Of a stretch of DNA of 33,272 nucleotides, positions 7,986 through 16,458 are shown in pieces (position 1 is the first letter of the stretch; each line of letters begins with the position of its first letter). This DNA is from an uncultured Saprospiraceae bacterium (lineage in GTDB: Bacteria; Bacteroidota; Bacteroidia; Chitinophagales; Saprospiraceae), in NCBI GenBank assembly GCA_937961455.1, contig CALGNN010000221.1, positions 1 through 33,272 on the forward strand, read 5' to 3'. The position numbers and the translations under genes are program-made. The notes under the pieces were generated by a model. That model had not been told where the DNA came from. It searched no databases and saw nothing but the letters and a program-made list of their open reading frames with translations.

Positions 7986-9215
7986 TCAATGTGAATGAGA
8001 GTGACCCTTAACCAATAGTTGTTGGTAGAGATCATGTAATCCTTTTGCAATTTCTTTATTATCGTAATAGTTAGAAACAAAAGTTCTAGCATTATTAGAA
8101 ATAAAAGAAACGTTATTTGGATTGTCGTAGCAATATCTCAAGCATTCAATAAACTCTTCTGCTGTATCAGCGATCAGTACATGCTCTTTATGCTTTGCAT
8201 CAATTCCTTCTAGGCCTAAAGATGTGGTGATGACCACTCTTCCCAAGGCAAGTCCTTCTAATATCTTTACTCTCATGCCACTACCTGAAAATAATGGCAC
8301 TACCATAATAGGATGTTGTTTGATAAAAAAGGCTGCATCTGGAATTTCTCCATGCACTGTAAGATTATTGAGCTTTAAATTATAAACCGATTGAGGTGTC
8401 GCTCTTCCTGCCACGTGTAAAGATAAATCTGGGAATGCTTCACTTAATGCAGGCCAGACGTTTTGGGTAAACCAATTTAATCCCTCAATATTAGGCATCC
8501 AATCTAAAGAACCTATAAAGCTTATGGACAATGCTTTATTATTAGGCTCAAGTTTTACTGGATAGTCTTTGGTATTAATTCCAATCGGTGATGCTGAAGC
8601 ACCATTTTTATATCCTAATTTTTTAAAACGTTTTAAATCTCTATCAGTAACTGCAAGAAGATAATCGTAGCTGTTAAGATTATCAATTTCAAAACGTTTT
8701 AACTTTTTGGTCAAATGTGCTAAGTACCATTTCTTTGGAAGGAAAGAGGTATTCCTTGTTATGCGTTCCCATATTTCATGCTCCACATTATGCGCACGCA
8801 TCACTACATGTGCCTTAGTATGTCTTTTGATTATTTTGACATAGGGAGCGAGATACAATGTTTCTAACTGAATGATATCATAGTCATTCTCTTTCAACAA
8901 GGAAATGAGTTTTCTAGCATAGGACTTTGAGACATACCTTGAAACATGATAGGACTCGTCACTAAATAAATTCACAAAAGCGTCAAAAGGCTTTAAAGAA
9001 TTATCTAGATCTGTTGAATGGATTTCTTTGTAATGATTGAAGTCCTTAGGAAGCTTACTAATATCCGTATAATGCTTAGTGGTGTTCATACACAATAAGG
9101 TGATCTCACAACCAAGTTCATTCAAGGCTCTACTTAAATTTGTAACGGCAACAGCTTCTCCATCTTTAAGTGGATAGGGAAACTTTTTACAAAGTTGAAG
9201 AATCTTCATACTCAT
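7986..9215 (-). CDS. Glycosyltransferase family 4 (GT-B)
   Basis: A 409-residue GT4 enzyme and first gene of the two-gene glycosyltransferase operon. The N-terminal acceptor domain begins MKILQLCKKFPYPLKDGEAV and contains VVMRAHNVEHEIWER near residue 140. The C-terminal nucleotide-sugar domain starts near residue 228 (ISFIGSLDWMPNIEGLNWF), with HVAGRA and the EGLALGRVVITT donor motif near 320. The protein ends in an odd GHSHSH tail; whether it binds metal is unknown. The start may be the ATG at 9215 or the one six bases further in. The sugar specificity is not readable. A good Bacteroidota promoter lies just upstream at 9244-9276. Confidence 0.88.
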   Translation of the reverse strand: MSMKILQLCKKFPYPLKDGEAVAVTNLSRALNELGCEITLLCMNTTKHYTDISKLPKDFNHYKEIHSTDLDNSLKPFDAFVNLFSDESYHVSRYVSKSYARKLISLLKENDYDIIQLETLYLAPYVKIIKRHTKAHVVMRAHNVEHEIWERITRNTSFLPKKWYLAHLTKKLKRFEIDNLNSYDYLLAVTDRDLKRFKKLGYKNGASASPIGINTKDYPVKLEPNNKALSISFIGSLDWMPNIEGLNWFTQNVWPALSEAFPDLSLHVAGRATPQSVYNLKLNNLTVHGEIPDAAFFIKQHPIMVVPLFSGSGMRVKILEGLALGRVVITTSLGLEGIDAKHKEHVLIADTAEEFIECLRYCYDNPNNVSFISNNARTFVSNYYDNKEIAKGLHDLYQQLLVKGHSHSH

Positions 9216-9243
9216 TAGATATCATACATCCGTAAAAGGGACA

Positions 9244-9276
9244 CAAAAATAGAATTTTTTAGCTTTATTATGCAAA
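9244..9276 (-). promoter_or_regulatory. Bacteroidota-type promoter for the glycosyltransferase operon
   Basis: On the minus strand a TTTG (9276-9273) is followed, after exactly 21 bases, by TATTTTTG (9251-9244), a perfect match to the Bacteroidota primary sigma pattern TTTG/TAnnTTTG. Transcription would begin near 9238, leaving a leader of about 22 bases before the glycosyltransferase ATG at 9215. Confidence 0.6.
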
Positions 9277-9509
9277 AAATTAGCCCAATATGGAATGCGT
9301 TCATAGTGTTTCAAAAAATTATTAAGGTGGTTACCGTGAGAGTAACGATTTAAAAACTAAAATATCAATAACTTATTTTGACGAAATTGGAAAATATTAT
9401 ACATTTCCATTAATCACTATATATGAAAAAGCTTTATATAATTGATTTTCAAATATTTAGCTCATGATTCAAAATTTTGTAATCTTGTAAATAATTTAAA
9501 TTTAAAGTC

Positions 9510-10163
9510 TTGATATTAAGCGCAGAAAATATTTTCAAATCATATGGCAAGCTTCATGTACTTAAAGGAGTAAGCCTCGAAGTTGATCAAGGAGAGGTCG
9601 TAAGTATCGTGGGAAAGTCAGGAGCTGGCAAAAGCACACTTTTACACATTCTTGGCACCTTAGATAGAGCCGATAAGGGTAAGATTTTTTTCAACAATGA
9701 AAATATTTCTTCCTATTCTGAAAGTCAAATCAATACCTTCAGAAACCAACATATTGGATTTATTTTTCAGTTTCATCACTTGCTACCAGAATTTACTGCT
9801 ATTGAAAATGTTACCATTCCTGGTAGGATTCTAAATCAAAGCAATCAATTAGAAGGAAGAGCAAAAGAACTGTTGGATTACTTAGGCTTAAAAGATCGAA
9901 TGTCTCATAAACCTTCTGAACTTTCAGGTGGAGAGCAACAAAGGGTGGCCGTTGCACGAGCGCTTATGAATAGTCCCAAAATCGTTTTTGCAGATGAACC
10001 TTCAGGTAATCTAGATACGCAGACTTCAGAGGAATTGCATGAAATGTTATTCAAATTAAGAAAGGACTTTAATCAAAGCTTTGTCATTGTAACACATAAT
10101 ATGGAATTGGCGGCTTTGTCTGATCGTACCTTGACCATGGAGGATGGGCTTATTGTCAGCTAA
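9510..10163 (+). CDS. lolD: LolD-like ABC transporter ATPase (lipoprotein release)
   Basis: ATPase of 217 residues, the size of LolD/MacB-type subunits. It shows Walker [10 protein letters not shown] (35-43), the Q-loop ([18 protein letters not shown]), signature LSGGEQQ (138-144), Walker [13 protein letters not shown] (158-169) and the switch His in VTHN (H196). [16 protein letters not shown] and the compact length are typical of LolD, which with LolC/E extracts lipoproteins from the inner membrane for transfer to the outer membrane. The start is a TTG at 9510, which places the usual [13 protein letters not shown] N-terminus correctly. No permease gene is adjacent; related ATPases of other FtsX/MacB-type exporters have similar motifs. 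It is convergent with the cryptochrome gene, six bases apart. Confidence 0.85.
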   Translation: MILSAENIFKSYGKLHVLKGVSLEVDQGEVVSIVGKSGAGKSTLLHILGTLDRADKGKIFFNNENISSYSESQINTFRNQHIGFIFQFHHLLPEFTAIENVTIPGRILNQSNQLEGRAKELLDYLGLKDRMSHKPSELSGGEQQRVAVARALMNSPKIVFADEPSGNLDTQTSEELHEMLFKLRKDFNQSFVIVTHNMELAALSDRTLTMEDGLIVS

Positions 10164-10169
10164 ATTAGC

Positions 10170-11600
10170 TTAAGTCCATTTAGTAGTGTCTACGATCGCC
10201 TTTGGATAATCTTTACCTAAGACCAAAGAAGCCTCTGCCATTCTGCTTGCATCGATTTGATCTGGATGATGGATTTCACAGGCTTCCAAATCACTTAATT
10301 CAGGCAACCATTTTTTTACAAACAAGCCCTCAGGATCATATTTTTTAGCTTGAGAAATGATATTATAATATTTATCATCCTTCGTTTCACTACCTACTCC
10401 TGCAAGATAATTCCAATTCCCCCAATTGCTGCATGGATCATAATCCACTAGTTGGGACTCAAAATACTCTGCACCCATTTTCCAATTAATCTTTAATTCT
10501 CTAATTAGAAAATTAGCCACATTAAGGCGACCTCTGTTAGACATGAATCCAGTTTGATTCATGAATCTAATATTAGCATCTATGAATGGAATTCCTGTAT
10601 TGCCTGTGGCCCAGCTATTAAATTTATCACGATCTGTATCAGCATGTAAAGGCGGCTCTCCTTTAATTCCTGACAAAAAGAAAATTTTATTTTGATGCTT
10701 CTTAGCCATGAGTCTAAAGAAATCCCGAAGCAGCAATTGATTCACCAAATCATGAGTAGATTTATTGACTTTATTTTTAGCCTCATAGTTTCTCAATTCA
10801 TGATAAACCAATTTAGGCGAGAGACATCCAATAGACAAATAAGCCGATAGCTTAGAACTCATATCATCACCCCAAATTTCATCTTTCCCAGCGTGAAAAT
10901 TTTCTATGCTTGTAGTTTCCCAAATAAAATAATTCAATCGCTTGATAGCTTCTGATTCTCCACCCTTGAATAAAGATGATGTATGCTCATAAGAGCTTTT
11001 ATCAAATCCTAAATCTTCCAAACTTGGTACATCTCCTTTTTCTATAAATACACTGAATGACTCCATTTTATCAGGTGTTGCCAACGGCTTCCTGACAGGT
11101 ATGTATCGCTCTACTTCTTTTCTAAAAACAGAAAAACTATCAGGAGCATGCGTTACAGGAAATGGAAGATCCGCTGTATAGTAGAGCATTTTACCTCGAG
11201 AAAAACGAACCTCTTGCCCTATGGACCACAATTTTTGTTCAAGGGCATCCTGAATGGTAATTTCATCTTGTGTCCTTTCTCGATTGCAAAAAACCCAGCG
11301 GCTTTTTATTTTATGTGCAAGCTCAGATATAATGTCTTCTGTTATTCCAACTCTTATGATTAACTCCGCGCCTAGATCTGCTAACTTTGCTCTTAAGTCT
11401 TCAATACTTTCAATGATAAATCTTGCTCGATTGCTCCCGATTCTATCAAAACCAAAGCTGGATTTCGTATGATACAATCGCTCATCAAAAACATATACAG
11501 GAATGACTTCTTCCGCAGATTTAAGTGCTTCAGAAAGGGCCTCATTGTCATGAACTCTGAGGTCTTGTCTAAACCATAGTATGGCGCGTTTAGCTTTCAC
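10170..11600 (-). CDS. DASH-type cryptochrome / photolyase
   Basis: FAD-dependent blue-light photolyase/cryptochrome of 476 residues. The N-terminal Rossmann-like antenna domain starts ILWFRQDLRVHDNEAL. The linker around residue 145 (DLPFPVTHAPDSFSVFRKEV) is typical of the DASH branch. The C-terminal FAD domain holds KLSAYLSIGCLSPKLVYHEL, LLRDFFRLMA, TGFMSNRGRLNVANFL and DYDPCSNWGNWNYLAGVGS, the last two being the FAD and substrate pocket signatures of DASH proteins. DASH members repair cyclobutane dimers, mainly in single-stranded or looped DNA, and may act as light sensors. It is monocistronic as far as seen and divergent from the lipoprotein/SCO1/cytochrome operon. Confidence 0.92.
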   Translation of the reverse strand: MKAKRAILWFRQDLRVHDNEALSEALKSAEEVIPVYVFDERLYHTKSSFGFDRIGSNRARFIIESIEDLRAKLADLGAELIIRVGITEDIISELAHKIKSRWVFCNRERTQDEITIQDALEQKLWSIGQEVRFSRGKMLYYTADLPFPVTHAPDSFSVFRKEVERYIPVRKPLATPDKMESFSVFIEKGDVPSLEDLGFDKSSYEHTSSLFKGGESEAIKRLNYFIWETTSIENFHAGKDEIWGDDMSSKLSAYLSIGCLSPKLVYHELRNYEAKNKVNKSTHDLVNQLLLRDFFRLMAKKHQNKIFFLSGIKGEPPLHADTDRDKFNSWATGNTGIPFIDANIRFMNQTGFMSNRGRLNVANFLIRELKINWKMGAEYFESQLVDYDPCSNWGNWNYLAGVGSETKDDKYYNIISQAKKYDPEGLFVKKWLPELSDLEACEIHHPDQIDASRMAEASLVLGKDYPKAIVDTTKWT

Positions 11601-11678
11601 GTTATTTAAACAAAAATTTCAAATATTGGTTTGATAATAATAGAAAACAATTCCCGACATTGAGAAAAATTTTAGAGG

Positions 11679-12077
11679 ATGAAAATAAGGAATCTAGTGG
11701 TATTTGGATTATTTAGCTTGATTTATATCGCTTGTAACACGAATAAAGTTAAATCAGAAGTAGAATTATACACAGATGAAGTGATAGAACTACACGATAT
11801 TGCCATGGCAAAAATGGGCGATATCAGACGAGCTCGAAAAGCATTGAAAAAAATGAAATCACAGAATCCTGATGTTGGAGAAGGAATTAAGAATTTAGAT
11901 GATGTAGAAGAAGCGATGTTTGATTGGATGCGTCGCTTTCATGATAAAGACCATTCAGCCATGTCCGACTCTTTAAAAATGAATGATCTTAAGAAATACT
12001 ATAATCAAATGGACTTAATAAATAAAAACACTGATGGATATATTGCCGCAGCAAAAAAAATCGCAGGTCTTGAATAA
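11679..12077 (+). CDS. Small helical lipoprotein of unknown function
   Basis: A 132-residue product with a lipoprotein signal ending IYIAC (lipid-modified Cys19). The rest is strongly charged and helical: ELHDIAMAKMGDIRRARKAL and AMFDWMRRFHD are the most distinctive segments. I recognise the pattern from small Bacteroidota lipoproteins that databases sometimes mislabel as viral A-type inclusion protein; the function is unknown. It is the first gene of a tight operon with an SCO1-like copper protein and a cytochrome c, whose reading frames overlap, so a role in respiratory metal or haem handling at the envelope is possible but only inferred from context. Confidence 0.75.
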   Translation: MKIRNLVVFGLFSLIYIACNTNKVKSEVELYTDEVIELHDIAMAKMGDIRRARKALKKMKSQNPDVGEGIKNLDDVEEAMFDWMRRFHDKDHSAMSDSLKMNDLKKYYNQMDLINKNTDGYIAAAKKIAGLE

Positions 12078-12690
12078 AAAATTATCACTTTGTCTTTGGG
12101 GCATGATCCTTTTAATTTTATGTTCCTGTGCAGCTGAAGTACAAAAGACAAGTTTACCTATAATTGGAAATAGAGACTTTGTTGATGGGGATACGATCTA
12201 TCATACCATTCCATCTTTCAACTTTGTAAATCAAGATAATCAAGCCATTGATAAGTCAAGTTTTGAGAATAAGATTTATGTGGCAGATTTCTTTTTCACA
12301 TCTTGTCCCTCAATCTGCCCTAAAATGAAGGCACAAATGCTAAGGATTTACCATGAATTTGAAAATGAAGATCGAATGAGTATTGTATCTCATACCATGG
12401 ATCCTGTAAGAGATGATGTAGCCAAATTGAAAAATTATGCCGACAAACTTGGAGTAAGTTCTAAGAGATGGCATTTCTTAACTGGGGATAAAGATCAATT
12501 GCATGATTTAGCAGATGATTATTTCAATATTGTCATTACGGATCCTGAAGCACCAGGTGGGTATGACCATAGTCCCTACTTTGTATTAGTTGATAAAAAA
12601 GGTCATGTCAGATCCAAATGCAACGGAACAGATAAGGATGAAGTCGATGAGTTTATGGATGACATCAGACTATTATTGAATGAGGGTTAG
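12070..12690 (+). CDS. SCO1/SenC family copper-binding lipoprotein
   Basis: Thioredoxin-fold protein that delivers copper to, or reduces cysteines of, CuA-type centres. The copper site is complete: CPSIC (C79 and C83, the CxxxC motif) and His167 in DHSPYFVLVDKKG. A lipobox (LCSC, Cys20) predicts an outer- or inner-membrane lipoprotein. I place the start at TTG 12070, which gives a clean signal MNKKLSLCLWGM; an ATG 36 bases upstream is in frame but would put a polar stretch before the signal. The TTG start overlaps the end of the previous gene by eight bases and the 3' end overlaps the cytochrome gene by eleven, implying translational coupling. Length is 206 residues with this start. Confidence 0.9.
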   Translation: MNKKLSLCLWGMILLILCSCAAEVQKTSLPIIGNRDFVDGDTIYHTIPSFNFVNQDNQAIDKSSFENKIYVADFFFTSCPSICPKMKAQMLRIYHEFENEDRMSIVSHTMDPVRDDVAKLKNYADKLGVSSKRWHFLTGDKDQLHDLADDYFNIVITDPEAPGGYDHSPYFVLVDKKGHVRSKCNGTDKDEVDEFMDDIRLLLNEG

Positions 12691-13078
12691 TATCATCTTC
12701 ACCATAGTCACTTTCATTAGCATTTTATATCTGTCTTGCGGAGCTGAAAATTTTCAACAAGGGAAAAAACTATATGACTTTCATTGTGGAAATTGTCACA
12801 TGGAACAAGGTGAGGGTCTTGGCAAATTGATACCTCCATTGGCAAATTCTGACTACCTCAAGCAACATCAAAACGAAATAGCTTGTCTTATAAGAAATGG
12901 AATAAGTGATACCATTGTGGTTAATGGAATTGAATATGATATACCCATGGAAGGCATCAAAAATCTGAGTAATGCCGAAATTGGAAACATCATTAATTTC
13001 ATAAATCAGGCCTGGGGAAATAACATAGCATTTAAATCTCCCGTTGAAGTAGATAGAGAATTAGAAAACTGTGAATAA
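12680..13078 (+). CDS. c-type cytochrome lipoprotein
   Basis: Small mono-haem cytochrome c of 132 residues. A lipoprotein signal ends in LYLSC (Cys20). The haem-binding CGNCH motif is at residues 36-40 and Met90 (DIPMEG) is the likely sixth ligand, followed by the usual terminal helix LSNAEIGNIINFINQAWG, as in class I cytochromes. It would sit on the periplasmic face and carry electrons. It is the last gene of the lipoprotein/SCO1/cytochrome operon, overlapping SCO1 by 11 bases, so it is probably produced with the copper chaperone. The redox partner is not visible in this window. Confidence 0.9.
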   Translation: MRVSIIFTIVTFISILYLSCGAENFQQGKKLYDFHCGNCHMEQGEGLGKLIPPLANSDYLKQHQNEIACLIRNGISDTIVVNGIEYDIPMEGIKNLSNAEIGNIINFINQAWGNNIAFKSPVEVDRELENCE

Positions 13079-13148
13079 TGGTGAAAGTATGCCAATTTAC
13101 AAACCACCAATTATTTAGCAAATCTCTTATTTACTAGCTCAAAAGAAT

Positions 13149-13156
13149 TATTTTTG
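13149..13156 (+). promoter_or_regulatory. Minus-7 element (TAnnTTTG)
   Basis: TATTTTTG is a perfect Bacteroidota -7 element, 26 bases before the ATG of the type B surface protein at 13183. No good TTG is seen at the expected -33 distance, so this is a tentative promoter. Confidence 0.35.
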
Positions 13157-13182
13157 AATACGCTTTAATTCAGAAGATACTT

Positions 13183-15270
13183 ATGAAGAAGTTTAGCTTT
13201 TTATTTGCATTGTTATTTTCGGTTCAAATGTTTGGACAGGACTCCATAAATATTGTAAGTCCAACGGAGACCGTTTTTTGTATTGATAATAATGTTGTAC
13301 TAGTTGCAGAGACGGTTGGAGATGCTGATTCCATATTTTGGGGGCCTGCAAGTATTACCCAAGGTGCAACAGGCAATAGTTTTAATTTTGACATTACAGA
13401 GGATGTAAGCATTACAGCAAATATCCTTATAAATGATACGCTATATCAAGACACGATTGATCTCAGTGTAAACCTAGTAGACCCTCCTACTTTTGAAGCT
13501 ATTACGCAATCCATCTGTGAAGGCAGTACTTTTCAATTTTCAGAGGATACACCTATTGATGGATATACTTATGAATGGTCTCCATCTACTTACCTTGATG
13601 ACCCTAGTTCTTTAAACGCGATTGCCAGTATTGAAGATGATATAGATTATACCTTAGTTGTAACTAACGAAATCGGATGTGAACTAGAATTTGATTTTAG
13701 TTTAGAATTTTTCCCGTTCTCTTTAGAATTTGTGTACCCTGGTTTAACGCAGAATGATACCATACTTTTATGTAAAGGTGACTCAGCATTGGTTTCTTTG
13801 AATCTTTCAAATCCCAATGCAGATGTGTTATGGATTCCACAAGACAATACTATAGAGGTATTAGCAAATAATTCAGCTAACTTGAAACCATCCGTGACCA
13901 CCGACTACTTTGTATTCTATGAAGATGAGCATTGCTCTTTATTGGATACTATTACAGTTAGAGTAGACTCACTTCCAGCTGGAATCGACACATTTAATGT
14001 CATTCCATTTAGAGATGTATACTGCGAAGGAGAAATCGTAACATTGGTTGGACAAGAATATGTAAGAACAAGATATCCTCATATAGAATTTTTGTGGAGC
14101 CCTGCAGAGGCAGGAATCCAAACTCCAATAGATAACTTTAATGTAGGTGTTGGCTTACAAGACACCACCGAATTTATACGAATTACGACTAATGGTGCTT
14201 GTATAGATACCGCGATGATGACGATTGATGTGATTCCTATTAATGTTCCATTGACAACACCTGATACCATTCTTTGCCCAGATAAGGTTTTCATTACAAT
14301 GATAGATCATCCTGATGCAGATCGGATGGAAGACATCACTTGGGAGCCTGAAGATGGCATCTCTGGACCTGGATGTCCTGAGTGTATTAGCCCAATCATT
14401 ACCGTACAAGAAGGTTTTACTGAATATACTTTTGAGGCCATGTTGGATGGTTGTCCAGTTACTGCAACTTTAACCACCGACAATCCGCCTCCAATTCCTA
14501 TAACAGTATTAGATGAGTTTACATGCCCAAATGATCCTGTGATTTTACAAGTGTTGGACCCACTGGTTTTCGACGACCCACTTGAATGGTCTAGAGGTAA
14601 TTGTGTAGATGATGATTGTTTGATGAATGAAGTAACCACACTCAATGGAACAGGCGTTACAGTAGAAGGTAGAATAGATGGATGTATAGCCATTGGTTCT
14701 GCAAGTGTTACCATCTTTCCTGACTATGCGGGGACAATAAGTATTACACCTGACCCTGCAGACGGAATCGGTCAAGGAGAAATGGTCACTGCAAGCTTGG
14801 CCTCACAACCAGACTTACCACCTAATACCGTTTACAATTGGTTTGTAAATGGAGATCCTATTAGCAGCACAAGTTCATCCATTACTTTCAGCGCGAATGA
14901 TGAAGACGTAACGGTAATGGTGAGCTATATAGATCCAAACGGTTGCGAAAGAGAAGCTACTTTAAGCTTTGAAACCGTTCCACCTAGTTTTGATGTACCC
15001 AATGTATTTGCACCTGGAGATTGTGAAACCAATCCAGTCGATTGTGAATTTAGAGTTTTTGCAAAAGGTAATTATACGCTAGAAAAATTTGTGATCTACA
15101 ATAGATGGGGACAGAAAATGTGGGAAGCTGAAGACATCTTAGATACTTGGGATGGAACTTATCGTTCAGGGCAATTGGCTCCTGCTGAAGTTTACGTTTA
15201 CCTGATACAATTCATCGCTCCTGATGGGGATAAAGACGAAAGAAAAGGAGATGTTACTTTGTTGAGATAA
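13183..15270 (+). CDS. Large surface protein with T9SS type B (CHU_C / gliding-associated) sorting domain
   Basis: A 695-residue secreted protein. The signal peptide ends VQMFGQ (about residue 19). Residues 20-600 are a string of roughly 80-100-residue Ig/PKD-like beta modules rich in Asp, Thr and Cys, for instance ICEGSTFQFSEDTPIDGYTY near 110 and repeated WSP/WEP strand motifs (EWSPST, LWSPAEAG, TWEPEDG). The last 90 residues are a type B sorting domain: PNVFAPGDC, FVIYNRWGQKMWEAED, DTWDGTYRSGQLAPAEVYVYLI and KGDVTLLR. The protein should cross the outer membrane by T9SS and be displayed or released, as an adhesin or matrix component. Family members usually work with PorP/SprF partners; one lies 6.4 kb upstream. 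Confidence 0.93.
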   Translation: MKKFSFLFALLFSVQMFGQDSINIVSPTETVFCIDNNVVLVAETVGDADSIFWGPASITQGATGNSFNFDITEDVSITANILINDTLYQDTIDLSVNLVDPPTFEAITQSICEGSTFQFSEDTPIDGYTYEWSPSTYLDDPSSLNAIASIEDDIDYTLVVTNEIGCELEFDFSLEFFPFSLEFVYPGLTQNDTILLCKGDSALVSLNLSNPNADVLWIPQDNTIEVLANNSANLKPSVTTDYFVFYEDEHCSLLDTITVRVDSLPAGIDTFNVIPFRDVYCEGEIVTLVGQEYVRTRYPHIEFLWSPAEAGIQTPIDNFNVGVGLQDTTEFIRITTNGACIDTAMMTIDVIPINVPLTTPDTILCPDKVFITMIDHPDADRMEDITWEPEDGISGPGCPECISPIITVQEGFTEYTFEAMLDGCPVTATLTTDNPPPIPITVLDEFTCPNDPVILQVLDPLVFDDPLEWSRGNCVDDDCLMNEVTTLNGTGVTVEGRIDGCIAIGSASVTIFPDYAGTISITPDPADGIGQGEMVTASLASQPDLPPNTVYNWFVNGDPISSTSSSITFSANDEDVTVMVSYIDPNGCEREATLSFETVPPSFDVPNVFAPGDCETNPVDCEFRVFAKGNYTLEKFVIYNRWGQKMWEAEDILDTWDGTYRSGQLAPAEVYVYLIQFIAPDGDKDERKGDVTLLR

Positions 15271-15294
15271 AAATCAGCTAATAGTTATTTTGCT

Positions 15295-16449
15295 TTAATA
15301 AGCACCTATTTCTTTTGTAACACAATGCAAGGCTCCCCCTGCTTCGATTAGATCATTTGCATCTATAGGTACAATTTTATACTCAGGCATAGCTGTTTGC
15401 CAAATATCTAAAGCGATTTGATCATAAGGACAATTATATATGGGAACTAAGATGGACGTATTTACAAATACTGCATTGGTGTAGTTTCGATAAAAGCCCA
15501 TCTGATCTGGATATACACCCATCTGGTCAGGAGGCATGGGAATCCTAATTATTTTATAAGGATTACCCAAAGGACTTTTTAGGTGCTGCTTAATATAAGC
15601 CACATTTTTTTCAATGATCGGCCCATCAGAGACACCTTCTGGATATTGACCAATTAGAAGCGTCTCCTCATCCAATAACTTCATATGCATATCTAAGTGA
15701 TGTATGACATCATACTCAAGTGTGTCAAGTGTAATGAATTTTTCAATCCCCATATACTTCTTCATCATGGCCGGCACCCTATTGGGTAAAATATTTTCTT
15801 CTAAAATCAATTTGCTCGAAAATGCAGTTCCTTTACCATCGGTGATAAAATTTCCTCCGGTAAATAGGATGGCATCTGAGGCCTCTTGTGACCCGTAGCA
15901 GACACTATTGAAGTGCTTGGCAACCGTATAAGAGAGCTGATCATCAGCAGGTCTTGGCCTATTGTATTCCCAATCAACAAAAGCCAATGAACCATCCACA
16001 TAAATACTTTGAGGACCATAATCTCTTACCCAAACCGTATTAACTTGAGTTTCAAGAAATGTAATATTATCATTGCAATCAATACCCCTATCCTCCAGCT
16101 CAAGACGAGCTAAATTTTTATCTCTACAGACGATTAGCACCTCGCACTCCTTTTGGGCTGCAGCTACTATTTTTGAAAGAACATCTTTGAATGCAACCCA
16201 GCTTATCATAAGACTTTGGATAGATTCCCATTCAGCCATAGATCTAACCTTTCCCTGAGGGGCATAAGGATTATACCCTGCTGAGAGATCAGCAAGTTCC
16301 GTTTTGTTTTGCTTTGTATTTCCTTCGACCTTATGAATAGCCAAAGGAATATCCCAATTTTGATCATCACCAGCTATAAAGCGATCTTGCGCCCATAGCA
16401 TTCCCATGCTCACTAATGTGAACATCAAGGAACATAACAATTTCCTCAT
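15295..16449 (-). CDS. Secreted agmatine deiminase / peptidylarginine deiminase-like enzyme
   Basis: A 384-residue guanidino-group-modifying enzyme with a signal peptide ending GMLWAQ. The PAD_porph/agmatine deiminase catalytic set is complete: Asp143 (VWVRDYGP), His251 and Asp253 (HHLDMHMKLLD) and Cys376 (GGALHC). The family hydrolyses the guanidinium of arginine derivatives to citrulline or carbamoyl products with loss of ammonia. Most agmatine deiminases are cytosolic; the export signal makes a peptidyl- or free-arginine deiminase role plausible, though the substrate is not readable. No T9SS tail is present. Residues 307-320 contain a tandem PDQMG(V/F)Y repeat. It starts nine bases after the TonB-dependent receptor gene and is probably co-transcribed. 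Confidence 0.88.
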   Translation of the reverse strand: MRKLLCSLMFTLVSMGMLWAQDRFIAGDDQNWDIPLAIHKVEGNTKQNKTELADLSAGYNPYAPQGKVRSMAEWESIQSLMISWVAFKDVLSKIVAAAQKECEVLIVCRDKNLARLELEDRGIDCNDNITFLETQVNTVWVRDYGPQSIYVDGSLAFVDWEYNRPRPADDQLSYTVAKHFNSVCYGSQEASDAILFTGGNFITDGKGTAFSSKLILEENILPNRVPAMMKKYMGIEKFITLDTLEYDVIHHLDMHMKLLDEETLLIGQYPEGVSDGPIIEKNVAYIKQHLKSPLGNPYKIIRIPMPPDQMGVYPDQMGFYRNYTNAVFVNTSILVPIYNCPYDQIALDIWQTAMPEYKIVPIDANDLIEAGGALHCVTKEIGAY

Positions 16450-16458
16450 ATTTTGACT

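Noticed and set aside
10158-10170. AGCTAA/TTAGCT palindrome between lolD and the cryptochrome gene
   Set aside because: The arms are separated by a single base and made of the two stop regions; no T run, so it is not a terminator, and no operator role is supported.
14307-14714. Minus-strand open frame of 135 residues inside the type B surface protein
   Set aside because: Antisense to a clear coding gene, no signal or family motif; the same holds for other short antisense frames in this gene.
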